Source: a virus
Reading direction: 5' to 3' (one strand)
IMG/VR virus record: IMGVR_UViG_3300042691_019276
Coordinates: 1 to 27,641 of that record
Length of the DNA stretch: 27,641 nt
Below are positions 27,401 through 27,641 of the stretch, piece by piece. A program made the position numbers and the translations under genes. Under the pieces are notes generated by a model. The model worked only from the letters and a program-made list of their open reading frames with translations, was not told the origin of the DNA and made no database searches. Position 1 is the stretch's first letter. Every line of letters begins with the position of its first letter.

Positions 27401-27641
27401 AAAAAAGGGACTAGTGACGTATTTGTATTAACTGCTAGACCAGCTAACTCAGCCGGGCCAATACAAGAGTTTCTTAAAAGCTTAGGTTTAGATATACCTG
27501 TTAAAAATATAACTGGACTTGGCAATAGTTCGCCTCAAGCAAAAGCTGATTGGATTGTAGAAAAAGCTGCAGAAGGTTATAATGACTTTTATTTTGCCGA
27601 TGATCACACTGGAAATGTTAAAGCTGTCAAAGATGCATTAA
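21401..27641 (+). CDS. Giant multi-domain virion protein with zinc-protease and HAD-phosphatase motifs (3' truncated)
   Basis: The frame is open from the ATG at 21401 to the window edge, 2080 codons without a stop. Residues 1-38 are a compact motif (MKLYEYNGAEFSEEDVIAAA), then a Lys/Pro/Thr linker to about 100. Residues about 505-540 and 680-692 (GGGVVGLVLPFGG) are hydrophobic Gly/Ala segments in a helical region (EYLTEGLQSAIS near 645), as in ejected channel proteins. H919-E-L-L-H923 is an HExxH zinc-protease motif, with E1007 (DEYLTQYF) a likely third ligand (gluzincin type). Residues 1334-1396 hold a conserved-looking block (TTTWLMGK, SYPDWVGKKIDRE, MVRR). From 1929 a HAD domain shows D1931-F-D1933-D-T1935, T2011 (VLTARP) and D2067-D2068 (FADDHTGN). 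It is probably packaged and injected; activities are predicted from motifs. Confidence 0.75.
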   Translation, partial: MKLYEYNGAEFSEEDVIAAAEEKGLSTDEYIKKYNIKPIGSGEPGKKKPVAEKGAPATGKTQSTASKPATTSSVSKKVNPWETAEQAKKREATFGVGAIVKTPKKTEQSLGPGTEYNSQGYLVPKEKELSVWEKLKTAASELFQDDETDTNGKLIYDDQKPVKEQAATYRKDAVDALNAVGKYAWLKDYNKEDRLEFISKLIPAPKYTEKVYNQETDQFEVKPKKEVVDDLKKHLPKNFGEIKDAKQLNQAIDIAIKKFADNDPTIKLQKDIAIEKSVPILKEKVNELQRKYNTATPDGLAKATAEYNAFAQQVITNNINTSKAARDIEAGFGYAAQVAAEDVNLAFARDKDTFLSAMDAISEVDPLSARFIEAAGKGTYNLIQAGRQTGVSSAHGQIADLNAFYKRALEDRGDNEKFDMPSIWSEKVSGIEGYGQQEVASGTDTPKTYGEAKKRLKAATNKLNADIMQSVSKIEEGKKYSNLFKQADLKNGVQFNDIVSLVGEQTPNLLITGAGAVTGNPLLIGIGTASAFTQEYGNQYYDAVITGLKKDLNREPTKEEIAAAIGDGKYADKAEAVAWSTLSSSLEFASELNIVKKTAKALGMGGEAKNALGSLMRGEIKAFGKSMYQQGKDAGISGLGEYLTEGLQSAISQASAGTQLNEGVAKYMDVNQMLEEAQGGGVVGLVLPFGGTVARQTFMELRNSARQVATTFNLSGPFGDFKQANLFFKAAEDNINTRFEAGEITDKEKNAELESLRNIRNTGLKLPSDFTKEGKQAAFDLLIEKNKLETEIQGKDAALVAPQKERLKDIDGQLTAISIVESQKKRDTENMSALDRNISALEGYANTLGQTEFENAVGEGKGVESFETVDDFKTALENAGYDENFVKGAMESDGFMLDNGQIIINKQIAAQRNLHTMGHELLHKILKSEFSDPARAIELKDQFLAQLSPEERKLLDERILAVDENAVVEGLQKELGREPNDAEIKQAISEGKGRLYSDEDLEKAPDEYLTQYFQIIADKKIPWSEKLKDSLENLWKNFLGKFFKEKGYDKLEFADGKDIYRFINDYAKSIKSGKLSQRAQDLAKAGTGVKKVSVPSKSNLQGLLTDKYGNNKRRFISEGLMTTPSGKETFDFTKSVIGEELGGLVETITRRLYDGIPADSKKTVSREDYKNALISAAATLIDREWDPTKQDLDKFVSNRLNLRANSLAKELGIEGITEGGIKADVDQAKSLIAEETKQEVKEKPKYKTILESKVFSDEVVNSVKDKLRRELRTLKSRIDEAVSINKTVTPLIAEIKDAMGKQADIDIKKALGGKPNGEFRKNILKNKKAILENMTTTWLMGKDTKKGVEGGIPAAIQKQVDGKWLSYPDWVGKKIDREKVTTNLAGKTSGADMVRRLPNAANNISDADFLSFFLEQNGDLIRGRKESLSKAMAEELSFDIFKQGLEEGNEIAEAFEKNQELKDVVLLDTYVNEVAKQLDRGTVKFSKTVMKVGDRQITIPESYRNTADAAFRLVSGVNSLVNEVQMVGIENIFDFETNSLLEPYANEYDNFIGEFVAALYEEGKIDDKKGIQFKQAIYKNKTIPAEIRKAFKEVGNLRYNKAALDELDAAAHEINKALDPAILKVIGYDWLGYTHRVMNAAKEREDGTPGEYYESLKSLKQGDTAKGKLPAGLIIEDIRLMNKKFPLFKKIQKILDENISAEEKLEKLKPLQAEIEAANIANIKLAVHLGTVIGNLLKEGKISSVAALNLAQIQTGIVAGWRALSRLDLITVKDRSQKHVKGDDSRTSKGEHLAPNSNTMEAMVNVWFKAAQDNSINIEAELNKVFSEHSQWLTDVATTKAVDKAGGANNDSNFFRVKFASKEAQAQVYGIDGRPYMEVLADNEARKAANEAFGEFKAAIEPEIQKDKTFDKAMANAAKFSKTPKKIRVFDFDDTLAQTKSNVLYTMPGDPKQYKIDAATFAKEGKFLEDAGAKWDFSEFSKVMNGKKGPLFEVAKIIADKKGTSDVFVLTARPANSAGPIQEFLKSLGLDIPVKNITGLGNSSPQAKADWIVEKAAEGYNDFYFADDHTGNVKAVKDAL

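Noticed and set aside
20269-27525. Many - strand open frames of 60-170 codons opposite the 486-residue and giant genes
   Set aside because: They are antisense to long, motif-bearing + strand genes. Their compositions (Phe/Ser/Leu/Cys-rich) are what the reverse complement of Lys/Glu/Ala-rich coding gives.
1-27641. Prophage, CRISPR, tRNA or insertion-sequence content
   Set aside because: No integrase, repressor, host gene, att-like repeat, spaced direct repeats, cloverleaf or transposase was seen; all genes form one co-directional virion module.

Overview
The window is a stretch of a double-stranded DNA tailed-phage genome, best read as a podovirus of a Bacteroidota host from the crAss-like (Crassvirales) group or a close environmental relative. 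It is A+T-rich and almost fully coding, and every real gene lies on the + strand. The genes run in the order of a virion-assembly module. No integrase, host gene, tRNA, CRISPR array, insertion sequence or replication gene is visible. Start codons are preceded by A/T-rich leaders without Shine-Dalgarno sequences, which fits Bacteroidota-type translation initiation. The lineage call rests on gene order, protein lengths and remembered sequence motifs; no database search was run.

Layout. (1) 1-2447: small genes: the end of an unidentified gene, a 35-residue lysine-rich peptide, a 163-residue unknown, a 93-residue protein resembling the GTA spike-base family, a short coiled coil, a 75-residue unknown, a protein with two GroES-like halves, and a 92-residue helical protein that may be the small terminase. 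(2) 2447-10597: large terminase, portal, probable scaffold, major capsid protein and a 254-residue protein of unknown role. (3) 10662-18968: two connector or tail-tube-like proteins, a very large tail ('muzzle' or nozzle-like) protein with an adhesin-like C-terminus, a second gene resembling the distal part of such a tail protein, and a cupin-like protein. (4) 18972-27641: probable internal (ejected) proteins, ending in a giant open reading frame of at least 2080 residues that runs off the right edge. It carries a zinc-protease motif (HExxH with a downstream Glu) and a HAD-phosphatase domain.

How it fits together. TerL would package DNA through the portal into a shell built from the capsid protein on the scaffold. 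The connector and muzzle proteins would form the short tail. The 307-, 486- and 2080+-residue proteins would be packaged and injected with the DNA. Hairpin terminators follow the first partial gene, the capsid gene and the 254-residue gene, so the capsid region may be expressed at a different level from the tail genes. The rest has gene junctions of overlapping stop/start codons or at most about 40 bases, typical of long late transcripts.

The most interesting points are the multi-domain giant protein, the double GroES-like protein beside the terminase, the possible division of one muzzle protein into two genes, and TerL and portal being in the same frame, separated by a single TAG.
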